Positions 44,012-52,859 of a stretch of DNA of 64,000 nucleotides are shown piece by piece. A model generated the notes under the pieces. The model was not told the DNA's origin. It saw nothing but the letters and a program-made list of their open reading frames with translations, and ran no database searches. A program made the position numbers and the translations under genes. Location: the NCBI RefSeq assembly GCF_001005215.1, contig NZ_LBNQ01000018.1:1-64000 (forward strand), read 5' to 3'. The stretch comes from Lampropedia cohaerens. Lineage in GTDB: Bacteria > Pseudomonadota > Gammaproteobacteria > Burkholderiales > Burkholderiaceae_C. Each line of letters opens with the position of its first letter. Within the stretch, counting starts at the first letter, position 1.

Positions 44012-45525
44012 ATGTGCTGATCGGGCACGCCATTGTCTGGCCGGTCCTGTTGCCGCTGACGGCTGCTGCCGTGTGCATGCTGTGCTGGCGTCTGCCGCGC
44101 GTGCAGCAGGTCGTGCACTTGCTGGCACTGACGCTTTTGCTGGCCGCAGCCTGGCTGTTGCTCGTGCAGGTGCAGCGCCACGGCGTGGTGGCCACCACCT
44201 TCGGAGGCTGGGCGCCACCGTTTGGCATTAGCTTCGTGGCCGACCGCTTTGGTGCGGCCATGGTGGTGATCACCGCGGTGCTGGCGCTGGCAGCGGGCAT
44301 CTTCGGGCTTGCCAGCACGCACCAGCGCCATGTGCGCAACGGCGTCTTCCCGCTTCTGCTGGCAATGCTGGCGGCTGTCAACGGCGCATTCCTGACCGGG
44401 GATATCTTCAACCTCTACGTCTGGTTCGAGATCATGCTGATCGCCGCGCTGGGCCTGCTGGTACTCGATCAGGGCCGGGCCCAGCTCGACGGCGCAATGA
44501 AGTACGCGGTGTTGAATCTGCTGAGCACGCTGTTGTTCCTGCTGGCAATTGCCCTGCTGTATGGCGTTACGGGCACGCTCAACATGGCAGATCTGGCGCA
44601 GGTGTTGCCCGCCACGCCAATGCGGGCGGCGCTGGCGGTGTCGGCCGCGCTTTTCCTGGTGGGCTTTGCCATCAAGGCTGGCTGCTTTCCGATGTTCTTC
44701 TGGCTGCCTGCCTCCTACCACACGCTGCCGGTGGCAGTGCTGGCCCTGTTTGCCGGACTGCTGACCAAGGTCGGCGTGTTTGCCTGCTACCGCGTGTTTA
44801 CCTTGCTGCTCGAGAATGGCCCGGCGCTGCGCGATGTGATGGCCTGGATGGCAGCGGGAACCATGCTGTTTGGCGTGTTCGGTGCGGCCGTGCAGTGGGA
44901 TGTGCGGCGCATCCTGTCGTTTCACATCATCAGCCAGATCGGCTACATCCTGCTGGGGCTGGCGCTGGGTTCGGCGGCAGGGCTGGCGGGCGGCATCTTC
45001 TACATCCTGCACCACATCATCGTCAAGGCCAACCTGTTCTTGATTGCGGGGGCGATGTACCGTGCCAGCGGCACCTACGATCTGCGGCGCATGGGGGGGC
45101 TGGCGCGCAGCCAGCCGCTGCTGGCCTTGCTGTTTGCCATTCCGGCGCTTTCGCTGGCGGGCATCCCGCCGCTTTCGGGCTTCTGGGCCAAGTTTCTGGT
45201 GATCGATGCGACACTGCGCGCTGGCGGCGGCTGGCTGGCTGCGGTGGCGCTGTTTGTGGGCCTGTTGACGATTTTCTCGATGAGCAAGATTTGGATCGAG
45301 GCATTCTGGAAGCGCGCGCCGGTGCTGCGCACCCGTCCGCGTCGGTTGCCGCTCAGCATGATGGTGCCTATCGCCGCACTGGCGACCATTACCGTGTGGA
45401 TCGGCATGGCACCGCAAACGCTCGTGGCGTACTCCACCCTGGCAGCACAGTCACTTGAAGATGTCAGCCCCTACATCCAGGCAACGTTTGGCGCGCGTGC
45501 GCACGGACAGGAGGCAGGGCGATGA
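44008..45525 (+). CDS. mrpD: Mrp Na+/H+ antiporter subunit D
   Basis: MrpD/MnhD, the second NuoM/NuoN-like subunit. It has 505 residues and about 14 membrane segments. NLYVWFEIMLIAALGLLVL contains the conserved Glu of this family, and KAGCFPMFFWLPASYHTLP the conserved Lys and proline-rich turn. SFHIISQIGYILLGLALG is also typical. ATG 44008 overlaps the mrpC stop (ATGA); an in-frame extension back to 43900 was rejected. mrpE follows with the same overlap. Confidence 0.93.
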   Translation: MNVLIGHAIVWPVLLPLTAAAVCMLCWRLPRVQQVVHLLALTLLLAAAWLLLVQVQRHGVVATTFGGWAPPFGISFVADRFGAAMVVITAVLALAAGIFGLASTHQRHVRNGVFPLLLAMLAAVNGAFLTGDIFNLYVWFEIMLIAALGLLVLDQGRAQLDGAMKYAVLNLLSTLLFLLAIALLYGVTGTLNMADLAQVLPATPMRAALAVSAALFLVGFAIKAGCFPMFFWLPASYHTLPVAVLALFAGLLTKVGVFACYRVFTLLLENGPALRDVMAWMAAGTMLFGVFGAAVQWDVRRILSFHIISQIGYILLGLALGSAAGLAGGIFYILHHIIVKANLFLIAGAMYRASGTYDLRRMGGLARSQPLLALLFAIPALSLAGIPPLSGFWAKFLVIDATLRAGGGWLAAVALFVGLLTIFSMSKIWIEAFWKRAPVLRTRPRRLPLSMMVPIAALATITVWIGMAPQTLVAYSTLAAQSLEDVSPYIQATFGARAHGQEAGR

Positions 45526-45869
45526 CGTCGCTTCGTGCAATGCTGTGGCGAGGCCTGGCCTGCCTCAGGCTGGCTGTGATTTTCCTGCGTGAACTGGCCT
45601 TGTCGTCCTGGGCCGTGGCGCGGGCGGCGTTTGCGCGTCAGCCTGCGCTGGCACCGGCAATCATCGCCATGCCGCTGCGCCTGCGTACCGAGATGGGGAT
45701 TGCCACGTTGGCCAATCTGGTGTCGCTCACGCCTGGTACCACGTCGTTGCATGTCAGCCAGGACCACCGCACGTTGTATGTGCACTGCCTGGACGGCAGC
45801 GATGTGCAGGGGGTGATCAATGGCATTCGCCGCAGTTTCGAAGATGTGATCTTGGAGATCGAAGCATGA
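45522..45869 (+). CDS. mrpE: Mrp Na+/H+ antiporter subunit E
   Basis: MrpE/MnhE subunit, unrelated to complex I. The 115-residue product is shorter than many MrpE proteins (about 160), with one hydrophobic N-terminal region and a soluble C-terminal part. The MPLRLRTEMGIATLANLVSLTPGT stretch (TEMGIATLANLVSLTPGT) is the family hallmark, with LYVHCLD after it. In other bacteria it is needed for complex stability or ion use. It overlaps mrpD and mrpF by 4 bp each. Confidence 0.9.
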   Translation: MTSLRAMLWRGLACLRLAVIFLRELALSSWAVARAAFARQPALAPAIIAMPLRLRTEMGIATLANLVSLTPGTTSLHVSQDHRTLYVHCLDGSDVQGVINGIRRSFEDVILEIEA

Positions 45870-46165
45870 TCGAGTGGATTGCGTGGAGCAGCCGTTTGGT
45901 CGACGTTGTCGCGCAGGGGCTGCTCGTGCTCATGGCGCTGCCGATCGCGTTGACGCTGGTGCGACTGCTCAAGGGCCCGAGCGTAGCGGACCGCTTCGTG
46001 GCGCTGGACATGCTCTCGGGCATCGCGGTTGCTTGCGCGGCACTGGTGATGCTGGTGACGGGGCGCCGCGAGTTCCTTGACGTCGGCCTCGGTCTTGCGA
46101 TTTTCGGCTTCGTGGGCACCTGCGCCCTGGCGGCATTTCTAGAGCGTCGCGCACATCGGAGGTAG
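45866..46165 (+). CDS. mrpF: Mrp Na+/H+ antiporter subunit F
   Basis: MrpF/MnhF, a small three-helix membrane subunit of 99 residues. LTLVRLLKGPSVADRFVALDML is the conserved core, with RLLKGPSVADRFVALD the strongest part, followed by a second helix and DVGLGLAIFGFVGTCALA. It lies between mrpE (4-bp overlap) and mrpG (4-bp gap). Confidence 0.92.
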   Translation: MIEWIAWSSRLVDVVAQGLLVLMALPIALTLVRLLKGPSVADRFVALDMLSGIAVACAALVMLVTGRREFLDVGLGLAIFGFVGTCALAAFLERRAHRR

Positions 46166-46169
46166 TGGC

Positions 46170-46565
46170 ATGCTGACCCTTGTCGTGGCCTTGCTCGCGC
46201 TGATGCTCAAGTTGGCCGGATTTGTCTTTCTGTTTGCGGCAGCGCTGGGCGTGCTGCGCTTTCACGACCCCCTGCAGCGCATGCACGCCAGCACCAAGGC
46301 CGGCACCATTGGCGCAGGCTTGCTGGTAGCGGGGGCAGCGCTGGCCAATGGCAGCACCGGCACCCTGGTGGTGGCAGCGCTGGCCATTGTTTTTCTGATC
46401 TTCACGGTTCCCGTGGCCGGGCATTTGCTGGGCCGCGCCATCTACCTGTGTGGCACACCGTTGCAAGGTCTGGGGCAGGCCGATGCCCTGCGTGGTGTGC
46501 TGCCGCGTGCCGACCAAATTTCCACTTCATCAAAAGCATCTGGAGGAGTCCGCGATGAGCAATGA
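46170..46565 (+). CDS. mrpG: Mrp Na+/H+ antiporter subunit G
   Basis: MrpG/MnhG, the last antiporter subunit, with 131 residues and three membrane helices. GVLRFHDPLQRMHASTKAGT is the diagnostic region (RFHDPLQRMHASTKAGT), and the GRAIYLCGTPL segment follows the third helix. The hydrophilic tail of about 25 residues is a little longer than usual. Its 3' end overlaps the start of the downstream carrier gene by 11 bp, which ties that gene to the mrp operon. Confidence 0.92.
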   Translation: MLTLVVALLALMLKLAGFVFLFAAALGVLRFHDPLQRMHASTKAGTIGAGLLVAGAALANGSTGTLVVAALAIVFLIFTVPVAGHLLGRAIYLCGTPLQGLGQADALRGVLPRADQISTSSKASGGVRDEQ

Positions 46566-47949
46566 TAACGAGGCGCTGGCGCGCATGGACGGGCGCATGC
46601 CCCGTGGCGTGATCAAGGGCAAGCTGATACTGCTGGTGGCTGCCTGCCTGTCCTATCTACTGTATCTGGCGCTGCCCTATGAGGACAGTGTCAACAAGGG
46701 GCTGGCGCTGCTGCTGTTCGTGGCCATTATGTGGTTTACCGAGGCGGTACACATCACGGTGACGGCGCTGATGATCCCGGTCATTGCGGTGGCCATTGGC
46801 ATGCCAGATGTGACCACCAAAAGTGCGCTGAGCACCTTTGCCGATCCCATCATCTTCCTGTTCTTTGGCGGCTTTGCGCTGGCCACGGCGCTGCACAGCC
46901 AGAAGCTCGACAAGAAGATCGCGATGTGGCTGATTGCTATGTCGGGCTCGAACCTCGCCATCGCTACGCTGGCCATTTTTGCGGTCACGGCGTTTCTGTC
47001 GATGTGGATCAGCAATACCGCAACCGCAGCAATGATGCTGCCGCTGGCGCTGGGCATGTTGACCACGCTGGACAGGGAGAAGGATCGCAGCACGTTTGTT
47101 TTCATCTTGCTGGGGATTGCCTATTCGGCCAGCATCGGTGGTCTGGGCTCGCTGGTAGGCTCGCCGCCCAATGCCATTGCCGCACGGGCGCTGGACATGG
47201 ACTTCGCCGGCTGGATGCGCGTGGGACTGCCGATGATGCTGGTGCTGCTGCCGCTGATGCTGCTGTCGATGTTCGTCGTGCTGCGGCCCAACCTTAACCG
47301 CAAGGTGCAAGTCGAGATCGAAGAGATTCCCTGGACGCCGTTGCGTGTGATCGCCATGCTGATCTTCGTCTGCACGGCTGCAGCCTGGATCTGCAGCTCC
47401 TGGATCTCCAGCTGGCTGGGTATTACCTCGACCGACAGCTGGATTGCGCTGCTTGCGGCGATTGCGGTGGTGGTCACGGGCACGGCTACCTGGAAGCAGG
47501 TGTCTGACAATACCGAGTGGGGGGTGCTGTTTCTCTTCGGCGGCGGGCTGACGCTGAGCGCGCTGCTGCAAAGCTCCGGCACTTCTCTGGTGCTGGGTCA
47601 GCAGGTCGCGCAGACTTTTGGCGACGCGCATCCGCTGCTGGTGATTCTGATCGTGGCGGTGTTCATCAATATCCTGACCGAATTCACCAGCAATACCGCG
47701 TCCGCAGCGCTGCTGGTGCCGGTGTTTGCCGCCATTGCGGTGGAGATGGGCATGCCGCGCGAGGTGATGGTGCTGGTCATCGGCATTGGCGCGTCCTGTG
47801 CCTTCATGCTGCCAGTGGCCACGCCTCCCAATGCCATCGTGTTTGGTACAGGACTGATCAGACAGCGAGAGATGATCTCCGTTGGCGCGGTGCTGAACGT
47901 GTTCTGCGTGGCAGTCATCACGCTGTGGGCTTACTTCTTCCTGATGTAG
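46555..47949 (+). CDS. DASS family (SLC13) anion/sodium symporter
   Basis: A 464-residue carrier of the divalent anion:sodium symporter family, which imports dicarboxylates, citrate, sulfate or phosphate. About 11 membrane segments are visible. The two sodium/substrate motifs are SNT at residues 153-155 (ISNTATAAM) and 379-381 (TSNTASAAL), each with its helix-hairpin partner SPPNAIAA and TPPNAIVFG. WFTEAVHITVTALMIPV is typical of the group. ATG 46555 is preceded by GGAGGA (46542-46547), and the gene overlaps mrpG by 11 bp. Because it is co-transcribed with a Na+/H+ antiporter, Na+-coupled uptake is likely; the substrate cannot be read from the sequence. Confidence 0.9.
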   Translation: MSNDNEALARMDGRMPRGVIKGKLILLVAACLSYLLYLALPYEDSVNKGLALLLFVAIMWFTEAVHITVTALMIPVIAVAIGMPDVTTKSALSTFADPIIFLFFGGFALATALHSQKLDKKIAMWLIAMSGSNLAIATLAIFAVTAFLSMWISNTATAAMMLPLALGMLTTLDREKDRSTFVFILLGIAYSASIGGLGSLVGSPPNAIAARALDMDFAGWMRVGLPMMLVLLPLMLLSMFVVLRPNLNRKVQVEIEEIPWTPLRVIAMLIFVCTAAAWICSSWISSWLGITSTDSWIALLAAIAVVVTGTATWKQVSDNTEWGVLFLFGGGLTLSALLQSSGTSLVLGQQVAQTFGDAHPLLVILIVAVFINILTEFTSNTASAALLVPVFAAIAVEMGMPREVMVLVIGIGASCAFMLPVATPPNAIVFGTGLIRQREMISVGAVLNVFCVAVITLWAYFFLM

Positions 47950-47966
47950 GCAACGCCACGGGGCTG

Positions 47967-48003
47967 CTGCCGGGTCTGATTCGGAGTTCAGTCAGCCCGG
48001 CAG
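47967..48003. repeat. Inverted repeat between converging genes
   Basis: CTGCCGGG (47967-47974) and CCCGGCAG (47996-48003) are perfect 8-bp arms with a 21-nt loop, between the carrier gene and the thioesterase stop. It could act as a terminator, but no T-run follows. Confidence 0.35.
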
Positions 48004-48444
48004 GGTAAGTTGCTGCAACCGTGTCCGCAGTGCCTCAGGTAGCGCGGTGGGGCGGCGCGAGCTGCGATCGACATACACGTGTACGAAGTGCCCGCGTGCA
48101 GCGCACAGCGGCGCGCCTTCTGCAAAGATGCCCACCTCGTAGCGCACGCTGGAGCGCCCAATTCGTGTCACACGCAGGCCGGCATCGACCCTTTGCGGAA
48201 ACGCCAGCGGCGCAAAGTAGTTGCACTGCGTCTCGACCACCAGTCCGATCACACTGCCGTGATCGAGATCCAGCGCACGGTGGCGGATCAGGTGTGCGTT
48301 GACGGCGGTATCGAACCAGCTGTAGTAGACGACGTTGTTGACATGGCCGTAGATGTCATTGTCGCTCCAGCGCGTGGTGATGGGCTCGAAAGCGGCGTAC
48401 CGGTCGCGGCCTTCGGGTTGCGGGAGATGGGCGGATGTGTGCAT
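47992..48444 (-). CDS. Acyl-CoA thioesterase, 4HBT/YbgC-like hotdog protein
   Basis: A 150-residue single hotdog-fold thioesterase of the 4HBT group. The motif TRWSDNDIYGHVNNVVYYSWFD carries the catalytic Asp and the helix start (core DNDIYGHVNNVVYY). The remaining strands (CNYFAPLAFPQ, RYEVGIF) follow the family pattern. The physiological substrate is not known; short- or medium-chain acyl-CoA is likely. It stands 52 bp downstream of the MFS gene on the same strand and may share its transcript. Confidence 0.88.
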   Translation of the reverse strand: MHTSAHLPQPEGRDRYAAFEPITTRWSDNDIYGHVNNVVYYSWFDTAVNAHLIRHRALDLDHGSVIGLVVETQCNYFAPLAFPQRVDAGLRVTRIGRSSVRYEVGIFAEGAPLCAARGHFVHVYVDRSSRRPTALPEALRTRLQQLTLPG

Positions 48445-48496
48445 GGGTGGGCGCAGGACGTGCAGGGCTCTCGACGGCTGTGCCCACAGCGTGCTG

Positions 48497-49930
48497 TCAG
48501 GGCGTGGGCGAGGCGGATGCGGGCATTTTCAGCCGCATCGCGCTGGCGATGGCCGCGAGTATCGAGAACATTGTCGCCAAGGCGAAAGCCATTGCAGGCC
48601 CACTGGTGGCCTGCGGTGGTGGCCACAGGGCGAACACCCCGGCCGCCAGTGCCGCCCCCAGTGACTGCCCGGTCAGGCGTGCCGTGCCCAGCATGCCGCC
48701 TGCCGCGCCGCTGCGACGGCGCGGTCCGCTAGTGAGGATGATGTGGTTGTTGGGCGACTGAAAGAGTCCGAATCCCACCCCGCACAGCGCCAGCGCGCTG
48801 GCCATGGCCCAGAACGGCGCATCTAGGGGTAGCAGCGCGAGCATGGCCAGACCCAGCGCCATGAGTGCCATGCCGATGCCGCCAAGCAGCCCGCCGGGCA
48901 CGCGTCCAATCAACCGTCCGGCGATAGGTGCGCTGATGACGATGCAGATGGGCCATATGCTGACCAGCACGCCGGTCTTCAGCGGAGGGTAATGCAGCAG
49001 GCTCAGTGCCAGGAAAGGCAGGGCGATGAACGCCAGCATCTGTGCACAGAACGCCATCACGGAGGCGCACATCGACAAGGCGAATACCGGAATGCGCAGC
49101 AGATCCAGCGGCAGCAGCGGGTCAGGCCGGTGCCACTGGCGCCGCACGTACCATGCCCACACAACCAGTGCCAGCAAAAGCGCGGTTGCGCTGCGCTTGC
49201 CACTATCGGTCAGCTGCCACGCAGCCATGCCGTGTGTGGCGAGCCCATCAATGGCCCAGAAAAGCAGCCCGAAAGCCACCATGTTGAGTACCACGTCCAG
49301 CCATGCAAGCGGCGCATGCGCGCTGCGCTCGCTGGCTGGCAGCGCGCGTCGCCCCAACCACACCACCAGCGCTGCCAGCGGTACATGGATGCCAAACAGC
49401 CAGTGCCAGTCCGCCACGGAGAGGATGGCTGCGGCAATCGAGGGGCCTGCGACCGATGAGACGGCCACCGTCAGCGAGTTCAGTGCGATGCCCCGGCCAA
49501 GCAATGCACTGGGATACACCTGTCGCACCAGCGCCGCATTGACGCCCATGACTGCGGCACCGGCCACGCCCTGCACAATGCGGCACAGCACCAACTGCCA
49601 GAGGCTTTGCGCCAGCGTCGAGCACAGTGCCCCAGCACCGAACAGCACCATGCCGGCCAGGTACACGCGCCGGTAACCGATGCGCTCGCCCAGCGAAGCC
49701 ATGGGCAGCAACAGGCCAAGTACTGCCAGTTGATAGCCGGTAACGACCCAGACGGTGGCCGCCGCAGTGGCACCGAGCGCGGTGGCAATGCGCGGCAAGG
49801 CCAGCGTAATGAGCGATACGTCCAGCACCACCAGCACCAGCCCCAGCAGAATCACCAGCACCGCGCGGTGGCGTTGCGCGGCAGGCAGGCCATCGGCGGG
49901 GGCAGTCACGGTGCTGAACGGAGAATGCAT
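48497..49930 (-). CDS. MFS transporter, DHA2 (EmrB/QacA) family
   Basis: A 477-residue major facilitator with about 14 predicted membrane segments, matching the DHA2 drug:H+ antiporter family. The first helix holds VLDVSLITLALPRI (motif D1 type), then WVVTGYQLAVLGLLLPMASLGERIGYRRVY (motif A: GERIGYRR) and CRIVQGVAGAAVMG (motif B/C region). It probably exports organic compounds or toxicants, but the substrate is unknown. No regulator gene of the TetR or MarR type is next to it. Confidence 0.9.
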   Translation of the reverse strand: MHSPFSTVTAPADGLPAAQRHRAVLVILLGLVLVVLDVSLITLALPRIATALGATAAATVWVVTGYQLAVLGLLLPMASLGERIGYRRVYLAGMVLFGAGALCSTLAQSLWQLVLCRIVQGVAGAAVMGVNAALVRQVYPSALLGRGIALNSLTVAVSSVAGPSIAAAILSVADWHWLFGIHVPLAALVVWLGRRALPASERSAHAPLAWLDVVLNMVAFGLLFWAIDGLATHGMAAWQLTDSGKRSATALLLALVVWAWYVRRQWHRPDPLLPLDLLRIPVFALSMCASVMAFCAQMLAFIALPFLALSLLHYPPLKTGVLVSIWPICIVISAPIAGRLIGRVPGGLLGGIGMALMALGLAMLALLPLDAPFWAMASALALCGVGFGLFQSPNNHIILTSGPRRRSGAAGGMLGTARLTGQSLGAALAAGVFALWPPPQATSGPAMAFALATMFSILAAIASAMRLKMPASASPTP

Positions 49931-50024
49931 GCAGGAGGGGGCGGATAACGGGCTGCAAAGCGGCGATTGTCGGTGATTGCGCGCAAGCCTGCTGTAGGGT
50001 GTGCCTGCTTGCAGACGGTCTACG

Positions 50025-51251
50025 CTATGCCAGAACCCACTGGGTGACGGTATGGATGATCAACCCCACAAGGCCACCGACCAGCGTGCCGTTGATGCGA
50101 ATGTATTGCAGGTCACGGCCCAGGTGGCTTTCGACCTCTTCGATCAATTCGCGCGTGTTCCATTGACCCACGCGTTCGCTGACGTAACGGCGCATCGCAG
50201 GGCGGTAACGTTCGATGATCTGCGGGCCGACTTCCTGCACCTGGGCGTTGATCCAGTGGCGCATTTCCGCGTTGTTCTGTAGTTCACGCCCGAGGTGGGA
50301 CAGGCTGGCTTCGAGGCGCTGACGCGTGCGTGATTCGGGCCGCGCAAGATCACCAGCCAGCCAGCGCAGCATGTCGGACCAGACCTTGTCGAGATAGGTA
50401 TTGAGCGCCGGATGCTCCAGCAGATGGTCGCGCATCTGGCTGGCGCGCTTCTGCAGTTGCGGATCCTGCTTGAGACGCGTGATCCAGTCGTGGATGGTGT
50501 GGTCGAAACGCTGGCGCAACGGGTGCTCGGGCGACTCGCCCATCTCTGCGAGATTGCGCGCGACTGCGCGCAGGATCTTGCGGGTGGTCAGTCGCGCCGC
50601 CGCCTGATCCAGCGCCAGATAGCGCAGCGCCTTGAGTTCGCGCGCAATGGCCTGGGTGATTTCCTGTTGCGCCGTCTCGCTCTCGATCAGCCGGCCCAGC
50701 TGCGAGAGGATTTCATCGAGCAGTTCCTGGTGGCGTTGCTCGGCGGTCAGCGCATCCAGGAGGGATGCGGCGCTGGCCGAGACATCCACCTGTTGCAGCG
50801 CAGTGCGGACATTGCGCGTGAAGAAGGCGCGCACACGCGCGTCGTCCATGGCGTCAAAGCCAAACCGGGCCGTCGCCAGCAGCGGCTGTGTGAGTGTGCG
50901 CAGGTTCTCCGGCTTTTGCAGCCAGTCGGCCAGCCAGGCGGCTGCATCCCATTGCGCAAGGCGGCTGCGCACATGCGCACCGCCGAGAAAGTTGCGGTCA
51001 AGAAATTCCGCCAGGCCATCGCCCAGGCGCTGCTGGTTTCTGGCCAGCACGGCTGTGTGCGGGATGGGCAGCCCCATGGGATGGCGAAACAGCGCCACGA
51101 CTGCAAACCAATCGGCCAATGCTCCGACCATGCCCGCCTCGGCAAAGGCGGCGACATAGGGCCAGACAGGATGGTGCTGCCGCAGCGCGGTGGCGACGAT
51201 GTAGAGGAGCGTGACAAGCAGCAGCAGGGCTGGAGCGAGGAAATGGCGCAT
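50025..51251 (-). CDS. DUF445 domain-containing membrane protein
   Basis: A 408-residue protein of the DUF445/YjiN family. An N-terminal hydrophobic stretch (FLAPALLLLVTLLYIVAT) is followed by AFAEAGMVGALADWFAVVALFRHP, whose GALADWFAVVALF is the family hallmark, and the protein ends with a second membrane helix (GGLVGLIIHTVTQ). The long middle part is helical and charged and probably lies in one compartment between the two ends. Function is unknown. It is alone on its transcript, divergent from the M20 amidohydrolase gene. Confidence 0.9.
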   Translation of the reverse strand: MRHFLAPALLLLVTLLYIVATALRQHHPVWPYVAAFAEAGMVGALADWFAVVALFRHPMGLPIPHTAVLARNQQRLGDGLAEFLDRNFLGGAHVRSRLAQWDAAAWLADWLQKPENLRTLTQPLLATARFGFDAMDDARVRAFFTRNVRTALQQVDVSASAASLLDALTAEQRHQELLDEILSQLGRLIESETAQQEITQAIARELKALRYLALDQAAARLTTRKILRAVARNLAEMGESPEHPLRQRFDHTIHDWITRLKQDPQLQKRASQMRDHLLEHPALNTYLDKVWSDMLRWLAGDLARPESRTRQRLEASLSHLGRELQNNAEMRHWINAQVQEVGPQIIERYRPAMRRYVSERVGQWNTRELIEEVESHLGRDLQYIRINGTLVGGLVGLIIHTVTQWVLA

Positions 51252-51452
51252 GCAGTCGGAGCGTCGTAATCGCGTTCTTGGGGCTTGTACGCTGGCGCCC
51301 GCAGCGCAGTTGCGGCTAAACTGGTTGCCCGAATTCCTGCCAAAAACAGAGCCCTGATAGTGGAGCCATTGCCTTGGCTGGCTCTGCGTTGGGCAGGGCG
51401 GGACACACCCTCGGTTTCACAGTGCGCCGCTTGCGGCCAGAGAGCAAGACGT

Positions 51453-52661
51453 ATGCAATTGATCGACGCCATTGTCCACCAACGCGAGGAGCTGGTCGCT
51501 ATCCGCCGTGATTTGCATGCCCATCCGGAGCTGTGCTTCGAGGAACTACGCACCGCCGATCGGGTGGTCGAGTGCCTGACGCAATGGGGCATCCCGCATC
51601 ACCGGGGGCTGGGCAAGACCGGGGTGGTCGGCATCGTGCATGGGCGCGACGGCGGGGCCAGTGGCCGGGCCATCGGCCTGCGCGCCGACATGGATGCGCT
51701 GCCGATGCAGGAGTTCAACCGCTTCCCGCATGCCAGCCGCAATCCCGGCAAGATGCACGCATGCGGCCATGACGGACATACCACCATGCTGCTGGGGGCT
51801 GCGCAGTACTGGGCGCACGGTCACAACCGGCATTTCGACGGCACGGTCTATCTGATTTTCCAGCCGGCCGAAGAAGGCGGCGGCGGCGCGCGGGAAATGG
51901 TCAAGGAGGGGCTGTTCACGCAGTTCCCGATGCAGGCCGTGTTCGGCATGCACAACTGGCCGGGCATGCGGGCGGGCACCATGGCCGCCAGCGCCGGGCC
52001 GGTGATGGCTTCTTCCAACGAGTTCAGTGTGACGCTGCGGGGCAAGGGCGGCCATGCGGCGATGCCGCACATGACCATCGACCCGATGCCGGTGGCCTGC
52101 CAGATGGTGTTGGCATTCCAGACCATCGTCAGCCGCAATGTCAAACCGCTGGATGCGGCCGTGGTGTCCGTGACCATGGTGCATGGCGGCGAGGCGACCA
52201 ACGTCGTGCCCCATGCCTGTACGCTGCGCGGGACGGTGCGCACGTTCCGCGTGGAGGTACTGGATCTGATCGAGCAACGCATGCGCAAGATCGCCCATGA
52301 GTTGGCAGGCGCCTTTGATTGCGAGGCCGACTTCTCCTTCGTTCGCAACTATCCTGCCACCGTCAACACGGCCGCAGAGGCGGCATTTGCGCGCCGTGTC
52401 ATGGCTGAAGTGGTCGGTGCCGACAATGCGCTGGAGCAGGAGCCATCGCTGGCGGCCGAGGACTTTGCCTTCATGCTGCAGGAAAGACCCGGTGCCTACT
52501 GCTTCATCGCCAATGGGGATGGCGCCCATCGCGACGCCGGCCATGGCGCGGGGCCGTGCACACTGCACAACCCCAGTTACGACTTCAACGACGCGCTGCT
52601 GCCGCTGGGCGCAACGTTCTGGGTGCGCCTGGCCGAGCGTTGGTTTGCCGAGCCGGCTTGA
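51453..52661 (+). CDS. M20 family amidohydrolase, hippurate hydrolase-like
   Basis: A 402-residue M20D metallo-amidohydrolase. DLHAHPELCFEE, GLRADMDALPM, HACGHDGHTTML and FQPAEEGGGGARE supply the metal ligands and catalytic Glu residues, and the dimerisation domain follows from about residue 190. Relatives hydrolyse N-acyl amino acids such as hippurate or N-acetyl-diaminopimelate, or IAA conjugates; the context does not decide between them. ATG 51453 matches the family start; the open frame upstream to 51285 is not supported. There is no signal peptide, so it is cytoplasmic. Confidence 0.92.
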   Translation: MQLIDAIVHQREELVAIRRDLHAHPELCFEELRTADRVVECLTQWGIPHHRGLGKTGVVGIVHGRDGGASGRAIGLRADMDALPMQEFNRFPHASRNPGKMHACGHDGHTTMLLGAAQYWAHGHNRHFDGTVYLIFQPAEEGGGGAREMVKEGLFTQFPMQAVFGMHNWPGMRAGTMAASAGPVMASSNEFSVTLRGKGGHAAMPHMTIDPMPVACQMVLAFQTIVSRNVKPLDAAVVSVTMVHGGEATNVVPHACTLRGTVRTFRVEVLDLIEQRMRKIAHELAGAFDCEADFSFVRNYPATVNTAAEAAFARRVMAEVVGADNALEQEPSLAAEDFAFMLQERPGAYCFIANGDGAHRDAGHGAGPCTLHNPSYDFNDALLPLGATFWVRLAERWFAEPA

Positions 52662-52859
52662 ACATCTGTTGACGGACCTTGCGCTCGTCGCGTTGGCCTG
52701 CACGGGGCGGCATGGCGCAGCGCCGGGCGTCTCGCCCGCAGTGCCTGGCCAGTTTTTGACCTTTGTTCACGCGGTCACGCTGGCCCGACGCGACGAAATC
52801 CCTGTTGAAAGCGGGTTCGCCTGACAGCGGCGATGTCAGCCAATGTCAGAATACCGCGC

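Noticed and set aside
43657..45417. 586-codon minus-strand frame
   Set aside because: It is antisense to mrpC-mrpD and very rich in His, Gln and Arg, as expected from the complement of membrane protein codons.
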